The notes under the pieces: model-generated
What the model was told of the DNA's origin: nothing
The model's input: only the letters and a program-made list of their open reading frames with translations
The model's database searches: none
Made by a program: the position numbers and the translations under genes
Part shown: piece after piece, positions 8,080-17,981 of the stretch
How the letters are laid out: each line of letters starts with the position of its first letter
Numbering within the stretch: position 1 is the first letter of the stretch
From: an uncultured Eubacteriales bacterium
Lineage (GTDB): Bacteria > Bacillota > Clostridia > Oscillospirales > Acutalibacteraceae
DNA: 64,000 bases
NCBI GenBank assembly: GCA_934486635.1
Contig: CAKSPZ010000001.1
Location: 248,001-312,000, forward strand
Reading direction: 5' to 3'

Positions 8080-10053
8080 TTATTGGGAGGGAATTTCTTC
8101 AATTAATCCGGTTCGATATGCATTGAGTAATTGCTTTAAATCATTGATGGTAGAAATAATTTCAAGGCCTTTATCGGTTTGTCCGACTGTAATTCTTTTA
8201 CTTACTTTTTCAGATACAACATAAGTTGAAAAAATGTCAGTATTATTATTAATAGCTTCCTTTATTCCTTCAAAGGAGGCATGAGAACAGAGTTTTAACC
8301 CATATGAATTATACACTAAGGTGTATCCAGCGGTTCCTGTAGTTGCTTGGTAAGCCCTACAAAAACCACCGTCTATTACTATTAATTTACCATTAGCTCT
8401 AACAGGTTGTTCACCATCCTTTGATTTTACAGGTATATGACCGTTAATTATATGTGAGTATTCGCTACATAACCCAAAAAGTTCTAGTAATTTTCTACAA
8501 GTTGATTCATCGTATGTATACTTGTAGTAAGCATTTTTAGTTTCAATGTGAGAATTTTTATCGTCGATTAAGAGACGTTCAAAAGTAGTCATTTTATCTT
8601 TACCAAATAAAGGTGAAAATTTTCCACACCATAGATACCAAAGAAAATCAGTACACTTTTTCTTTGTAATTACATCATTACAAAAATATCCTTGACGAAT
8701 TATATATTCAGCATAGTCAAGAAATTCTTTGCCGTAACGAAGCTTGCCATCAAAGTAAAACTCCATTAATGACCCGTCTTTATTCAAAGGGATGCATCCA
8801 TGCAGGAGTAAATTTGAGTTATAACACTTATATATATTACCGTTAGTATAAATGAATTTTATATGTCGCTGAAGTTTTTCGCTATGTAGAAATGCAGATT
8901 GTAGTTGTGAAATAAGTTCATCTTCTTCAGGAGTTAATCGATATGGATTGTTCTTGTCGACTGTTGGAAAGTCAATATCTTTTAGAGTATACTCAATGTT
9001 ATCAATACATATAGTTTTCTTTTCATAGTTAATTCTATGAAGTAAAAGGCGGTCATCCATTTTAAATTGAGGATTTCTTTTTATAGTTTGCCCTTCAAGT
9101 TTAAATCTAATTATAGAAATCGCTTTATACATTTTTGATATTAAATCCATATCGTTAAAAGTAAAGTTTTTCAAGAAATTTGAATTTTTTGGTTTAAAGC
9201 AAGAAACGTCGCAGTCCTTATAAATTTTTGAAGCAAAAAAAGCAAGGGGGCGTAAATTTATTCCGTAACCTTCTTCTAAAAATTCAAGGTTATTGTAATT
9301 AATTGAGTTACAAAGTGCTACGGAAATACAGGTAGTATTACCACAAGCAGCGCCCATCCATATAATATCGTGATTTCCCCATTGAATGTCGATTGAATGA
9401 TGCTTTATAATAGAATCCAAAATAATATCGGCACGCGGTCCTCTGTCGAAAATGTCTCCAACAATATGAAGATGATCAACGATAAGACGTTTAATAGTAT
9501 CGCAAATAGCAATTATAACAGCATCAGCTCTACCAATGTCAATTATAGTATCAATTATATTATTATAGTAAAAAGTTTTATTTGGATCGTCATAGGTATT
9601 TTGAAGTAGTTCTTCTATAATATATGCAAAGTCTTTATGTAAAGCTTTTCGAACCTTACTTCGAGTATACTTAGATGCAACTAGTCTGCACACTTCAATT
9701 AATCTATTAATATTAATTCGGTACCATTCTTTTGTATTAGATTCATTTACAGAAATTTCATTTAATTTTTCCACGGGGTAATATATAAGAGTGGAAAGTT
9801 TAGCACGTTCCTCACTATTTAGTATGGATGAAAATAATAAGTCAATTTTTTCTCTTATGGCACCGGAGGCATTGTTTATAATATGGTAAAAGGTTTCATA
9901 TTCACCATGCAAATCAGATATAAAATGTTCAGTTCCTTTAGGCAAATTTGTAATAGCTTGAAGATTTATAAGTTCAGTAGCGGCTGCTTGTATATTTGAA
10001 TATTTTTCAGATAATAATTTTAATCGCCCAAAATCATTTGGTGAAATTTCCAT
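8080..10053 (-). CDS. fbp: fructose-1,6-bisphosphatase, class III
   Basis: 657 residues, close to the roughly 670 of Bacillus Fbp. ATG 10053 is chosen because GGAGGG (10064-10069) lies 10 bases upstream and the family's N-terminus begins here; upstream in-frame codons encode a spurious hydrophobic stretch. The calcineurin-like metal motifs are HFISDLHGEYE, GDIFDRGPRAD, WGNHDIIWMGAACGN and INGHIPVKSKDGEQP. It catalyses the gluconeogenic step fructose-1,6-bisphosphate to fructose-6-phosphate. It follows folD in the same direction but a terminator hairpin lies between them. Confidence 0.95.
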   Translation of the reverse strand: MEISPNDFGRLKLLSEKYSNIQAAATELINLQAITNLPKGTEHFISDLHGEYETFYHIINNASGAIREKIDLLFSSILNSEERAKLSTLIYYPVEKLNEISVNESNTKEWYRININRLIEVCRLVASKYTRSKVRKALHKDFAYIIEELLQNTYDDPNKTFYYNNIIDTIIDIGRADAVIIAICDTIKRLIVDHLHIVGDIFDRGPRADIILDSIIKHHSIDIQWGNHDIIWMGAACGNTTCISVALCNSINYNNLEFLEEGYGINLRPLAFFASKIYKDCDVSCFKPKNSNFLKNFTFNDMDLISKMYKAISIIRFKLEGQTIKRNPQFKMDDRLLLHRINYEKKTICIDNIEYTLKDIDFPTVDKNNPYRLTPEEDELISQLQSAFLHSEKLQRHIKFIYTNGNIYKCYNSNLLLHGCIPLNKDGSLMEFYFDGKLRYGKEFLDYAEYIIRQGYFCNDVITKKKCTDFLWYLWCGKFSPLFGKDKMTTFERLLIDDKNSHIETKNAYYKYTYDESTCRKLLELFGLCSEYSHIINGHIPVKSKDGEQPVRANGKLIVIDGGFCRAYQATTGTAGYTLVYNSYGLKLCSHASFEGIKEAINNNTDIFSTYVVSEKVSKRITVGQTDKGLEIISTINDLKQLLNAYRTGLIEEIPSQ

Positions 10054-10128
10054 ATGAATATATCCCTCCAACATTAAAAACTTTTTTATGAAAATTATTC
10101 TAACATAAAAACAAAGTAAATCCAATAT

Positions 10129-10169
10129 AAAACATAGTGCAAATACCATAAGTATATGCACTATGTTTT
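10129..10169 (-). terminator. terminator after folD
   Basis: Arms AAAACATAGTGCA (10129-10141) and its complement (10157-10169) directly after the folD stop on the minus strand; a T run follows in the direction of folD transcription. Confidence 0.7.
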
Positions 10170-11027
10170 TTAATATATGTTTTTTTGTAAGATGGCAGCA
10201 TTGATTGTATTTTTCATAAGAGTAGTAATAGTCATAGGTCCAACACCACCAGGAACGGGAGTGATGTAAGAAGCAATGTTTTTTACACTGTCAAAATCAA
10301 CATCACCACATAATTTACCATCACTGTTTCTATTTATTCCCACATCAATAACGACAGCATTTTCTTTTACCATATCAGCAGTTACAAACTTTGGTTTACC
10401 AACAGCAACTATTAAGATATCTGCCATTTTGCATATTTCGTTTAAATTTTTTGTCTTACTATGACATATAGTCACAGTTGCATCACGATGTAACATTAAC
10501 ATGGACATAGGTTTTCCAACTATGTTACTTCTACCAATTATAACACAATGTTTACCAGAGATAGCTATTTTATAGTAATCTAAAAGTTGCATAATTCCAG
10601 CAGGAGTGCAAGGTAAAAATTCAAAGTTACCTATCATAATTTTGCCTACATTAATTTCATTAAAAGCATCAACATCTTTGAGGGGGTTAATGTGTTCAAT
10701 AACAGATTTTTCATTTAAATGGGTTGGTAACGGTAACTGAACAAGAATACCATTAATATCTTTGCGATTGTTTAATTTAGAAATAAGATCAAGTAAATCT
10801 TTTTCAGATGTGTTACTAGGCAATGCAAATTCATATGACTTTATACCAATTTCTTCACAAGCTTTTTTTTTGTTATTAACGTAAACTTTAGATGCAGGAT
10901 TATCACCTACAATTATTACGGCAAGGGATGGATATATATTCTGTGTATCTTTTAAATTATTAACTTGATTTTTTAAATTTTCACGAAGTTTATTTGAAAC
11001 TTTTTTACCATCAATAATATTATTCAT
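10170..11027 (-). CDS. folD: methylenetetrahydrofolate dehydrogenase/cyclohydrolase FolD
   Basis: 285 residues from ATG 11027, with AGGAG 8 bases upstream; this matches the normal FolD length. It oxidises 5,10-methylene-THF and hydrolyses the product to 10-formyl-THF in one-carbon metabolism. Motifs visible: PSLAVIIVGDNPASKVYVNN, with the catalytic lysine region VNNKKKACEEIGI, VQLPLPTHLNE, PCTPAGIMQLLDY, CVIIGRSNIVGKPM and ITPVPGGVGPMTITTLMKN. An in-frame upstream extension overlaps recG but is not part of the family and coincides with a hairpin (11052-11095). Confidence 0.96.
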   Translation of the reverse strand: MNNIIDGKKVSNKLRENLKNQVNNLKDTQNIYPSLAVIIVGDNPASKVYVNNKKKACEEIGIKSYEFALPSNTSEKDLLDLISKLNNRKDINGILVQLPLPTHLNEKSVIEHINPLKDVDAFNEINVGKIMIGNFEFLPCTPAGIMQLLDYYKIAISGKHCVIIGRSNIVGKPMSMLMLHRDATVTICHSKTKNLNEICKMADILIVAVGKPKFVTADMVKENAVVIDVGINRNSDGKLCGDVDFDSVKNIASYITPVPGGVGPMTITTLMKNTINAAILQKNIY

Positions 11028-11051
11028 TAAATCTACTCCTATGTTATTATT

Positions 11052-11095
11052 ATGCGGGCGTATCGGTCCTGAAAAACAACCGATACACTCCGCAT
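11052..11095 (-). other. stable two-part hairpin between recG and folD
   Basis: ATGCGG (11052-11057) pairs with CCGCAT (11090-11095), and inside it GTATCGGT (11060-11067) pairs with ACCGATAC (11079-11086). On the minus strand it lies between the recG stop and the folD ribosome binding site. No T run follows, so it is more likely an mRNA processing or stability element than a terminator. Confidence 0.5.
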
Positions 11096-11128
11096 TATCT
11101 ATATCATATAGTTTTACTTTATAATCAA

Positions 11129-13177
11129 TTAACACGAGACATTATCATGAATTTTGCCAAACAATCTATTTATTTCAGCTCGTAAAGTGCTGTGTTGTGG
11201 GAAAGATAATAGTGGATCCAATTTTAATATATCTAAAGCTGCATTTTTTGAATCATTTAAAATATTAATGTCTTTAATAAGTCCGGCAATATGTAAATCA
11301 GGGAGTCCATGTTGACGTTCACCTATAAAATCACCAGGCCCTCGTAATTTAAGGTCTTCGTTAGCAATTTTCATGCCATCATTTGTTTTACAAATAATAC
11401 TTAGTCGTTTTAAAGTATCTTGATTTTTATTATCAGAGATTAAAATGCAATAAGATTTGTCTTTACCGCGACCAACACGCCCGCGTAATTGATGCAATTG
11501 AGATAATCCAAATCGTTCGGCATTTTCAATAAGCATAACAACAGCATTAGGTACATCGACACCGACTTCAATAACTGTAGTTGAAACTAATATATCAATG
11601 TTGTGTTGAGAAAATTCATTCATAATATAATTTTTTTCATGAGCATTCATTTTGCCATGCAACAAACCAATTCGATATTCTTTGAAAAATTCATTTTGAA
11701 TTTTCAGAGCATATTGTTGTGCAGACAATAAATTAGAATCATTTTCATCCACTAACGGACATACTATATAAGCCTGTTTACCCTCATTAATAAGTTTTTT
11801 TATAAAGTTATAGGCACGCAATCTTTTTTCGGAGGAAATAAGAAAAGTATCTACAGATTGACGTCCTGGAGGCATTTCGTCAAGAATAGAAATATCAAGG
11901 TCACTATAAATTATCATAGCGAGGGTTCTTGGGATAGGAGTGGCAGACATAACAGCAACATGAGGTTTATTTCCCTTAGAAGCTAATTTAGCACGTTGGT
12001 TAACCCCAAATCTATGCTGTTCATCAGTAATTACTAGTCCTAATTTAGAAAAGTAGACATCATCAGAAAGTAATGCGTGAGTTCCTATAATAAGATCAAT
12101 TGCATTAATTTCCAAATAGTCTTTAATTTTTCTTTTTTTAGATTTAGGAGTAGCACCAGTTAAAAGTTCTACCTTAATACCAATGGGCTCAAATATTTTT
12201 CTAAAAAAATTAAAATGTTGCTCGGCCAAAATTTCTGTAGGAGCCATAAAAGCAGCTTGAAAACCTGACTTTATAACAGAATAGCAAAGAGCAGCAGCTA
12301 CCGCAGTTTTTCCTGAGCCAACATCTCCTTGAATAAGTCTTTGCATTGACGAAGATGAAGCCATGTCATTTATACATTCAGACACAGTTCGTTTTTGTGC
12401 GACAGTAGGCTCGAATGGTAATAATCCCCAGAACTCGTCTGAGTAATCCTGAGAAATTTTAAAGTTATTTCTTTTTCGATTGTTTAATTTCATACATGAC
12501 AGGCCTGTTTGCAAAAGAAACAATTCTTCAAATACTAAGCGTCTTCGAGCGTCTTCTAAATTTTTCTTGTCTGAAGGAAAGTGAATGTTTTTGATGGCAA
12601 AATCAAGATTACATAAATTATATTGTTTACGAATTTTATCCGGAATAGGGTCTTTAATACTATCAGGCAATAAAAGAAATGCTTGTTTTACTGCGGATTC
12701 AATTTGTTTTGAATTTAATCCTTTAGTTTGAGGATAAATAGGTCTGATATGTATAGAATTAGAGGCTGACATAAAAGAAGGTGATATCATTTCATACTTG
12801 TTATAGTTTCTTTTTATAATGCCATAAAATAAAAAATCTTCACCTATTTTAAGTTTAGATTTTACAAAATTATTATTAAAGAAAGTTATGTGAATGTCAA
12901 AATTGTTTTCATCACATACGCGCAATTTATATAGAGTCATACCACGTCGTATAAAGTGTTCAGTAACAGGAGAAACGACAGTTGCTTTTATACAACAGGG
13001 ACTATTTATAGGAGCATAAGCTATATTGGTATAAAAATTAGACCAGTCTTCATAATTTCTAGGGTATAAACGTAATAAAGCGCCGATAGTAGACACTTTA
13101 AGTTTTTCAAATAAAACTTTGCGTTTACTACCGACACCTTTCAAAAATTGTATATCTTTTTCAAACAATGATGCCAT
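11129..13177 (-). CDS. recG: ATP-dependent DNA helicase RecG
   Basis: 682 residues, full length for RecG, which remodels stalled replication forks and Holliday junctions. The N-terminal wedge/OB domain (about 50-150) is followed by helicase motifs: Walker A QGDVGSGKTAVAAAL, MAPTEILAEQH, DEQHRFGVNQR (DExH), VMSATPIPRTL, then STTVIEVGVDVPNA and QLHQLRGRVGRG. It ends with the RecG-specific LRGPGDFIGERQHGLPD. It lies between the yloV-like gene and folD; the yloV-recG association is common in Firmicutes. Confidence 0.97.
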   Translation of the reverse strand: MASLFEKDIQFLKGVGSKRKVLFEKLKVSTIGALLRLYPRNYEDWSNFYTNIAYAPINSPCCIKATVVSPVTEHFIRRGMTLYKLRVCDENNFDIHITFFNNNFVKSKLKIGEDFLFYGIIKRNYNKYEMISPSFMSASNSIHIRPIYPQTKGLNSKQIESAVKQAFLLLPDSIKDPIPDKIRKQYNLCNLDFAIKNIHFPSDKKNLEDARRRLVFEELFLLQTGLSCMKLNNRKRNNFKISQDYSDEFWGLLPFEPTVAQKRTVSECINDMASSSSMQRLIQGDVGSGKTAVAAALCYSVIKSGFQAAFMAPTEILAEQHFNFFRKIFEPIGIKVELLTGATPKSKKRKIKDYLEINAIDLIIGTHALLSDDVYFSKLGLVITDEQHRFGVNQRAKLASKGNKPHVAVMSATPIPRTLAMIIYSDLDISILDEMPPGRQSVDTFLISSEKRLRAYNFIKKLINEGKQAYIVCPLVDENDSNLLSAQQYALKIQNEFFKEYRIGLLHGKMNAHEKNYIMNEFSQHNIDILVSTTVIEVGVDVPNAVVMLIENAERFGLSQLHQLRGRVGRGKDKSYCILISDNKNQDTLKRLSIICKTNDGMKIANEDLKLRGPGDFIGERQHGLPDLHIAGLIKDINILNDSKNAALDILKLDPLLSFPQHSTLRAEINRLFGKIHDNVSC

Positions 13178-13210
13178 AGTTAAGGCACCTCCACAAGATA
13201 AAAATATAAA

Positions 13211-14869
13211 CTATTCTACAGATACAATAAAATAATCAAGAGGTTGTTGACCATTAATAAGTGTTATATCAACGTAAGGACCAACCTTAGATTTAATTTG
13301 ATTAAATGCAGACTCAGCTTGCTCTTCGGTAATTTCGTGACCGTATACAATGGTTATAAATGATGTATTTTTATCAATCATGGAATGGACTAATTTAACA
13401 ACAGATTTTATTGGGTCTTTAGCTTTATGAACTAATTTACCATTTGTAAAAGCTAATATATCATCTTTTTTTATTTTGAAGCCACCGTATTCAGAATCTC
13501 TAGCGGCAAAAGTAATTTGACCTGATTTTACATTTGATAAAGCTTCATTCATTAAAGTGAAGTTTTCCATAATATCCAAATCAGGATTAAATGCGAGCAT
13601 GGCAGCTAATCCTTGCGGAATAGTACGTGTAGGTAAAACGATAATTTTTCTATCAGTTGCAAGGTCCACAGCTTGTTCAGCTGCTAAAATAATGTTTTTA
13701 TTATTTGGCAAAACAAAAACATTTTTAGCTGGGGTTGCAAGAACTGCCTCTAAAATATTTTCCACACTAGGATTCATAGTTTGACCGCCACCTACAACGT
13801 TTAGGCAACCAAGATCGTTAAATAGGGTTTTAAGTCCGTCACCGGCAGCCACAGCTACAAACCCTACTTCTTGTTCAGGCTCTACAGGTTCTAATTTTAG
13901 TTTTTTATTGTTGCCGGCTTGTTTAGCAGCTTTATTTTGTTCTTTCATATTTTCTACTTTAACTTTTAAAAGTTGACCGAAAGAAAGTGCTTCTTGAAGA
14001 GCAAGGCCAGGGGCTTCTGTATGAACATGGACCTTAATAATTTCTTCATCATCAACAACAACGACACAATCACCAATAGTTTCAAGATAAGATCTAAGGT
14101 TTTCTGGAGAAGTTAAAACGTTAGTGTCGCGGCCGACAATATATTCTGTACAATAAGTAAACCTGATATCAGTATCAAATTCACTGATAGCTGCGCTAAA
14201 TTCATCGTCGAAGATTTGAGTGTCAACGGATTCTTTAGAAACATCGTTTTCGATAATGGTACCATCTCTAAACACAGACATCATCCCTTCAAATATTAAA
14301 CAAACACCTTTACCACCAGCGTCTACAACACCTGCTTTTTTTAACACAGGAAGAAGTTCAGGGGTTGTGGCTAAAGCTTCAGTTGCGCCTTTACAGATTT
14401 CTTCCCAAACATACACAGGGTCATCACTTATAGTTGAAGCTATTTTTCCTTTTTCATAAGCTACTCTTGCTACAGTTAACATGGTTCCTTCGGCTGGTTT
14501 CATAACAGCTTTATAAGCTGCATCTACACCAATAGATAAAGCATTTACAAGGTCACGTCCAGTTGCATTTTCAAGGTCACAAAGTCCTTTTGAAAAGCCA
14601 CGGAAAAGAAGAGAAAGAATAGTTCCGGAATTACCTCTGGCACCTCTTAATAAAGCTGATGCAGTAATAGAAGCAACTTTTCCGATAGGTAAATCAGCTT
14701 CTGTTTTTTGGAGTTCGTCCAAAGCAGCGCTCATAGTCATAGACATATTTGTACCGGTGTCGCCATCTGGAACAGGAAATATATTTAATTTATCTACTAA
14801 ATCTTTATTCTTTGTAATATTATTTGTTCCCGAAATGATAGCATTTAAAAGACAATTTCCATTAATCAA
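13211..14869 (-). CDS. DAK2-domain fatty acid kinase-like protein (FakA/YloV)
   Basis: 552 residues from TTG 14869, placed 9 bases after AAAGGAG; the longer in-frame upstream reading has no ribosome binding site. The N-terminal DAK2 kinase domain shows DKLNIFPVPDGDTGTNMSMT and LLRGARGNSGTILSLLFRG, followed by a DAK1/DegV-like C-terminal half with VHVHTEAPGLALQEAL. In Staphylococcus FakA, this protein phosphorylates fatty acids bound to FakB. No fakB is seen in this window. The stop lies close to recG and the two are probably co-transcribed. Confidence 0.88.
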   Translation of the reverse strand: MINGNCLLNAIISGTNNITKNKDLVDKLNIFPVPDGDTGTNMSMTMSAALDELQKTEADLPIGKVASITASALLRGARGNSGTILSLLFRGFSKGLCDLENATGRDLVNALSIGVDAAYKAVMKPAEGTMLTVARVAYEKGKIASTISDDPVYVWEEICKGATEALATTPELLPVLKKAGVVDAGGKGVCLIFEGMMSVFRDGTIIENDVSKESVDTQIFDDEFSAAISEFDTDIRFTYCTEYIVGRDTNVLTSPENLRSYLETIGDCVVVVDDEEIIKVHVHTEAPGLALQEALSFGQLLKVKVENMKEQNKAAKQAGNNKKLKLEPVEPEQEVGFVAVAAGDGLKTLFNDLGCLNVVGGGQTMNPSVENILEAVLATPAKNVFVLPNNKNIILAAEQAVDLATDRKIIVLPTRTIPQGLAAMLAFNPDLDIMENFTLMNEALSNVKSGQITFAARDSEYGGFKIKKDDILAFTNGKLVHKAKDPIKSVVKLVHSMIDKNTSFITIVYGHEITEEQAESAFNQIKSKVGPYVDITLINGQQPLDYFIVSVE

Positions 14870-15026
14870 AATAATGCACTCCTTTAATAAATAAACACCC
14901 AAAAGTAATATTTAAAAACAAAACAGGTGTTTAATTTTAAACAGAAAATAGAAGTTTCTGTTTTGCATAACTCTAATTATAACATAAATTTCACATATTT
15001 TCAATTAAAACATATATTTCAACTTT

Positions 15027-15857
15027 TTAAGGTTTTAATTTGCTTGTAATTACATTAATTATAGAACAAGTTACCATAGTTAGAATATTAATAAAAACGA
15101 TACCGGCTCCAGTAGGAAGGCTAAAAAGAAAAGAAATAAACATACCTATAATAAAACAAAAAATTGAGATAATAGCTGAAAAAATTATTAATCCTTTAAA
15201 ACTTCGTGCAAATTTTTTAGCTATTACAGCAGGAAAGATAATCAAGCTAGAAATTAATAACGTACCCATCATGCGCATACCAATAACCACAGTGAGTGCA
15301 GTTAAAAAAGAAATTAAAAATTGATAAAAAGTAACATTTATACCACCTGCTCTTGCAAAATTCTCATCAACGGTTACAATAAATAATCTGTTATAAAAAA
15401 TTATAAAAATAGTAATAACGATTATTGATAAAATAATACTCATGGTTACATCGGTGTTTGTCATAGCTAATATACTACCAAACATATAGCTGTATACATC
15501 CATATTGAGCCCATTTGAAAGTGCGGTAATAATAACTCCAAACGCGAGAGCCCCTGTTGAAAATACACCAATAGCAACGTCTCCATTTATTTGTTTACGT
15601 TGACTTATATACATTATAATGAATGAAGTAATAATAACGATGGGAGTTGAGATGTAGATAGGAGAAATGCCTGTAGCCATAGCAAGAGACAGAGAAGCAA
15701 ACCCAACATCAGCTAACCCGTGCCCAATGAGGGAGTACCTTTTTAAAACTAAAATGACTCCAAGTAAAGAGGCACATAAACATACAAGTATACCAACGAT
15801 TAAAGCACGAGACATAAATGGATAAGATAAAATATCAATAAATTTATTTATATTCAT
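15027..15857 (-). CDS. znuB: zinc/manganese ABC transporter permease (ZnuB-like)
   Basis: 276 residues with about eight membrane segments, of the ABC-3 permease family. The conserved loop with GHGLADVGFASLSLAMATGI near residue 45 and MRMMGTLLISSLIIFPAVIA near 190 identify it. It forms the membrane channel of the metal importer encoded by the two preceding genes. It overlaps znuC by 4 bases. The 124 bases after its stop hold AT-rich sequence with an imperfect AAACAGAAA/TTTCTGTTT hairpin that may terminate the operon. Confidence 0.92.
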   Translation of the reverse strand: MNINKFIDILSYPFMSRALIVGILVCLCASLLGVILVLKRYSLIGHGLADVGFASLSLAMATGISPIYISTPIVIITSFIIMYISQRKQINGDVAIGVFSTGALAFGVIITALSNGLNMDVYSYMFGSILAMTNTDVTMSIILSIIVITIFIIFYNRLFIVTVDENFARAGGINVTFYQFLISFLTALTVVIGMRMMGTLLISSLIIFPAVIAKKFARSFKGLIIFSAIISIFCFIIGMFISFLFSLPTGAGIVFINILTMVTCSIINVITSKLKP

Positions 15858-16552
15858 TTTGCATTACCTCCAAAGGCTGAATTTTCAAATTCTTTAGAGG
15901 AACCATAAAATAAAATTTTTTTATTTAATACAATAATTTTAGAAGCGTATTTTTTTACAGAATTAATATCATGAGATACCATAATAATAGTGGTGTTATT
16001 TTCTGAATTTATTTTATATAATAACTTATAAAAATTTTCTGAGATAATCGGGTCAAGCCCGGTACACGGTTCGTCCAAAATTAATATTTTAGGATTTTTT
16101 GCAATAGCTCTTGCGAAAAGTACACGTTGTTGTTGACCGCCTGACAGTTCACCGAATCTTCTTTTGCTAAATTGCGTTATTTCGGCACGTTCCATAGCAA
16201 TTTGTGATTTCTTTTTATTTTCTTTAGTATAAAATAAGGATTTATTATTGTTGGTTTGTGTACCGGATAGTACAATTTCATCAACTGTTGCCGGAAAATC
16301 CAATGAAATACTGTTATCTTGTGGCAAATAAGATATTTCATCTTTCGAACAGTTTTTAATTATTTTACCGTTGGAAATTGGAACCAAATTTAATAGGCCT
16401 TTTACTAAAGAACTTTTTCCAGAACCATTATTTCCGATGATACAGATATAATCGCCAGAATTTATATCAAAACTTACGTTTTTTAAAGCAAATATATTCT
16501 TATATCCAATTTTATATGTTATTGATAGATCATTTATTTTTATAAGGTTCAT
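15854..16552 (-). CDS. znuC: zinc/manganese ABC transporter ATP-binding protein (ZnuC-like)
   Basis: 232 residues. The ATPase motifs are complete: Walker A IIGNNGSGKSSLVKGL, Q-loop SYLPQDNSI, signature LSGGQQQRVLFARA, Walker B ILILDEPCTGLD and the switch histidine in IIMVSHDIN. It powers import through ZnuB. The start lies directly after the znuA stop, so both are translated as a unit. Confidence 0.93.
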   Translation of the reverse strand: MNLIKINDLSITYKIGYKNIFALKNVSFDINSGDYICIIGNNGSGKSSLVKGLLNLVPISNGKIIKNCSKDEISYLPQDNSISLDFPATVDEIVLSGTQTNNNKSLFYTKENKKKSQIAMERAEITQFSKRRFGELSGGQQQRVLFARAIAKNPKILILDEPCTGLDPIISENFYKLLYKINSENNTTIIMVSHDINSVKKYASKIIVLNKKILFYGSSKEFENSAFGGNAK

Positions 16553-16553
16553 T

Positions 16554-17528
16554 TTAGTTTAATCCCTGCCTTAAATTTTCAAAATTTTCGAGCATTAAAT
16601 CAATATAGGTTGAGTTATTTTCAAGTTGTTCTCGTGTAACGTTGTGAAGGGTGCTAAATTTTAATGATTTTGTACCTGTTTGTTCAGAGATAGAATTTGC
16701 AATTTTGGGTTCAGAGAATTCTTCATAATATATAACGGGAATATTGTTTTTATTTATAAAATTCACTATATCGGAAATTTTCTTTACGCTAGGTTCAGAC
16801 TCAGTGGAGCAGCTATCGAAAGCGGCAATATAATCAAGTCCATATCGTTCAATAAAATATAAATGAGCAAAGCGACCGGCAAAAACAACAGATTTACGTT
16901 TTGAGGAATCTATCATATTTTTAAATTTGTTATCAAGATTTAATAATTCATTTTTATAATTTTCGGCATTACTTTTGTAAAATTCACTGTTTGAAGGATC
17001 TTTAACACAAAATGTAGAGGCAATATTATCTACCATTTTTGCAGCAAGTGTTGGATCAAGCCAAATATGAGGGTCATAATTATGAGTATGATGTTCTTCA
17101 TGGTCATGCTCATCATGTTCATCGTCATCAATAGATTTTTTTAAATCTATTCCTAAAGATGTATCGCATATTATTAGGTTATCATTTTTTATACTATTAA
17201 CTATTTTATCAGCCCAAGGCTCCATTTCTTTACCGGTATATAAAAAAATATCAGAAGTTGAAATGTTTAAAAAATCACTAGGACTTGGGTCAAAAGTATG
17301 ACTCTCAGTTCCAGGAGGAAGTAATAGAGTTACATCAGCTTTGTCCTTTGCAATTTGTTTTGCAAAGTCGTATTGTGGAAATAATGACGCAACCACTTTA
17401 ATTTTATCATTTGAGTTTTGATTAGATTGAGAAGAACATCCGGAGAACATTATGCTTATAATTAAAAAGGTTATGCATAAAGAGAATATTTTTTTTGCTT
17501 TACTAAAATAAAGTAACAACGAATTCAA
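16554..17528 (-). CDS. znuA: metal-binding lipoprotein of ABC transporter (ZnuA-like)
   Basis: 324 residues. An N-terminal lipoprotein signal (ISIMFSGCSS, modified cysteine at about 31) anchors it outside the membrane. The cluster-9 solute-binding fold is shown by KVVASLFPQYDFAKQIA, LLPPGTESHTFDPSPSD, DPHIWLDPTLAAKM and the late PVIYYEEFSEP. A histidine/aspartate-rich loop at about 135-152 (DDDEHDEHDHEEHHTHN) is typical of zinc rather than manganese binding proteins. The start is a TTG at 17528 and is somewhat uncertain. Confidence 0.92.
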   Translation of the reverse strand: MNSLLLYFSKAKKIFSLCITFLIISIMFSGCSSQSNQNSNDKIKVVASLFPQYDFAKQIAKDKADVTLLLPPGTESHTFDPSPSDFLNISTSDIFLYTGKEMEPWADKIVNSIKNDNLIICDTSLGIDLKKSIDDDEHDEHDHEEHHTHNYDPHIWLDPTLAAKMVDNIASTFCVKDPSNSEFYKSNAENYKNELLNLDNKFKNMIDSSKRKSVVFAGRFAHLYFIERYGLDYIAAFDSCSTESEPSVKKISDIVNFINKNNIPVIYYEEFSEPKIANSISEQTGTKSLKFSTLHNVTREQLENNSTYIDLMLENFENLRQGLN

Positions 17529-17549
17529 CGCCTTTCTATACTCTTAAAT

Positions 17550-17954
17550 TTATTTATTCATACATTTTTTACAAATACCGTAGAAAACTGACTTAGGGTA
17601 ATCAACATAAAAGTTGTTATTTTTATTTATTTTGTTAAAAACATCAACAAGTTCTTTATTTTGAAAGTGTACAGTTTTAGAACATTTAGAACAAATTAAA
17701 TGAAAGTGATTGTAACAAGATTTATAATTTTCAACATACTGATAGCAAGCGCTGCTATGCTCATCAAGTTTAATTTTTCTGACTAAATTTGCTTGCACTA
17801 GTTTATTAAGATGCCTATAAATAGTGGTAATACTAACAGGATTGGAAGTATTGTTTAAAAGATACTCAATATCTTTAATAGTTAAATGTTTTTGAGAATT
17901 TTTTTTTAAGCATTCTAAAATAATTTCTCGTTGACGAGTGTTACGTGAAACCAG
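17550..17954 (-). CDS. Fur-family metalloregulator (Zur-like), apparent CTG start
   Basis: 134 residues if read from CTG 17954, which lies 9 bases after AGGAAG (17964-17969). The reading shows a complete Fur protein: winged helix with NTRQREIILECLKKN, LTIKDIEYLLN and SITTIYRHLNKLVQANLVRK, a histidine-rich hinge (YNHFHLICSKC) and a second CxxC near the C-terminus (GICKKC), the structural zinc pair. No ATG, GTG or TTG occurs in this frame before GTG 17798, which would delete the DNA-binding domain; an in-frame TGA lies just upstream. It precedes znuA by 21 bases, which argues for a zinc-responsive (Zur) role. Confidence 0.85.
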   Translation of the reverse strand: MVSRNTRQREIILECLKKNSQKHLTIKDIEYLLNNTSNPVSITTIYRHLNKLVQANLVRKIKLDEHSSACYQYVENYKSCYNHFHLICSKCSKTVHFQNKELVDVFNKINKNNNFYVDYPKSVFYGICKKCMNK

Positions 17955-17981
17955 TTCAATTCACTTCCTTTTATTGGTTAA

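Noticed and set aside
10054..10161. N-terminal hydrophobic extension of Fbp
   Set aside because: It lacks a ribosome binding site and overlaps the folD terminator; the family starts at ATG 10053 behind GGAGGG.
17550..17798. Reading the Fur-family gene as an 82-residue protein from GTG 17798
   Set aside because: This would remove the whole winged helix, which is intact in frame upstream.
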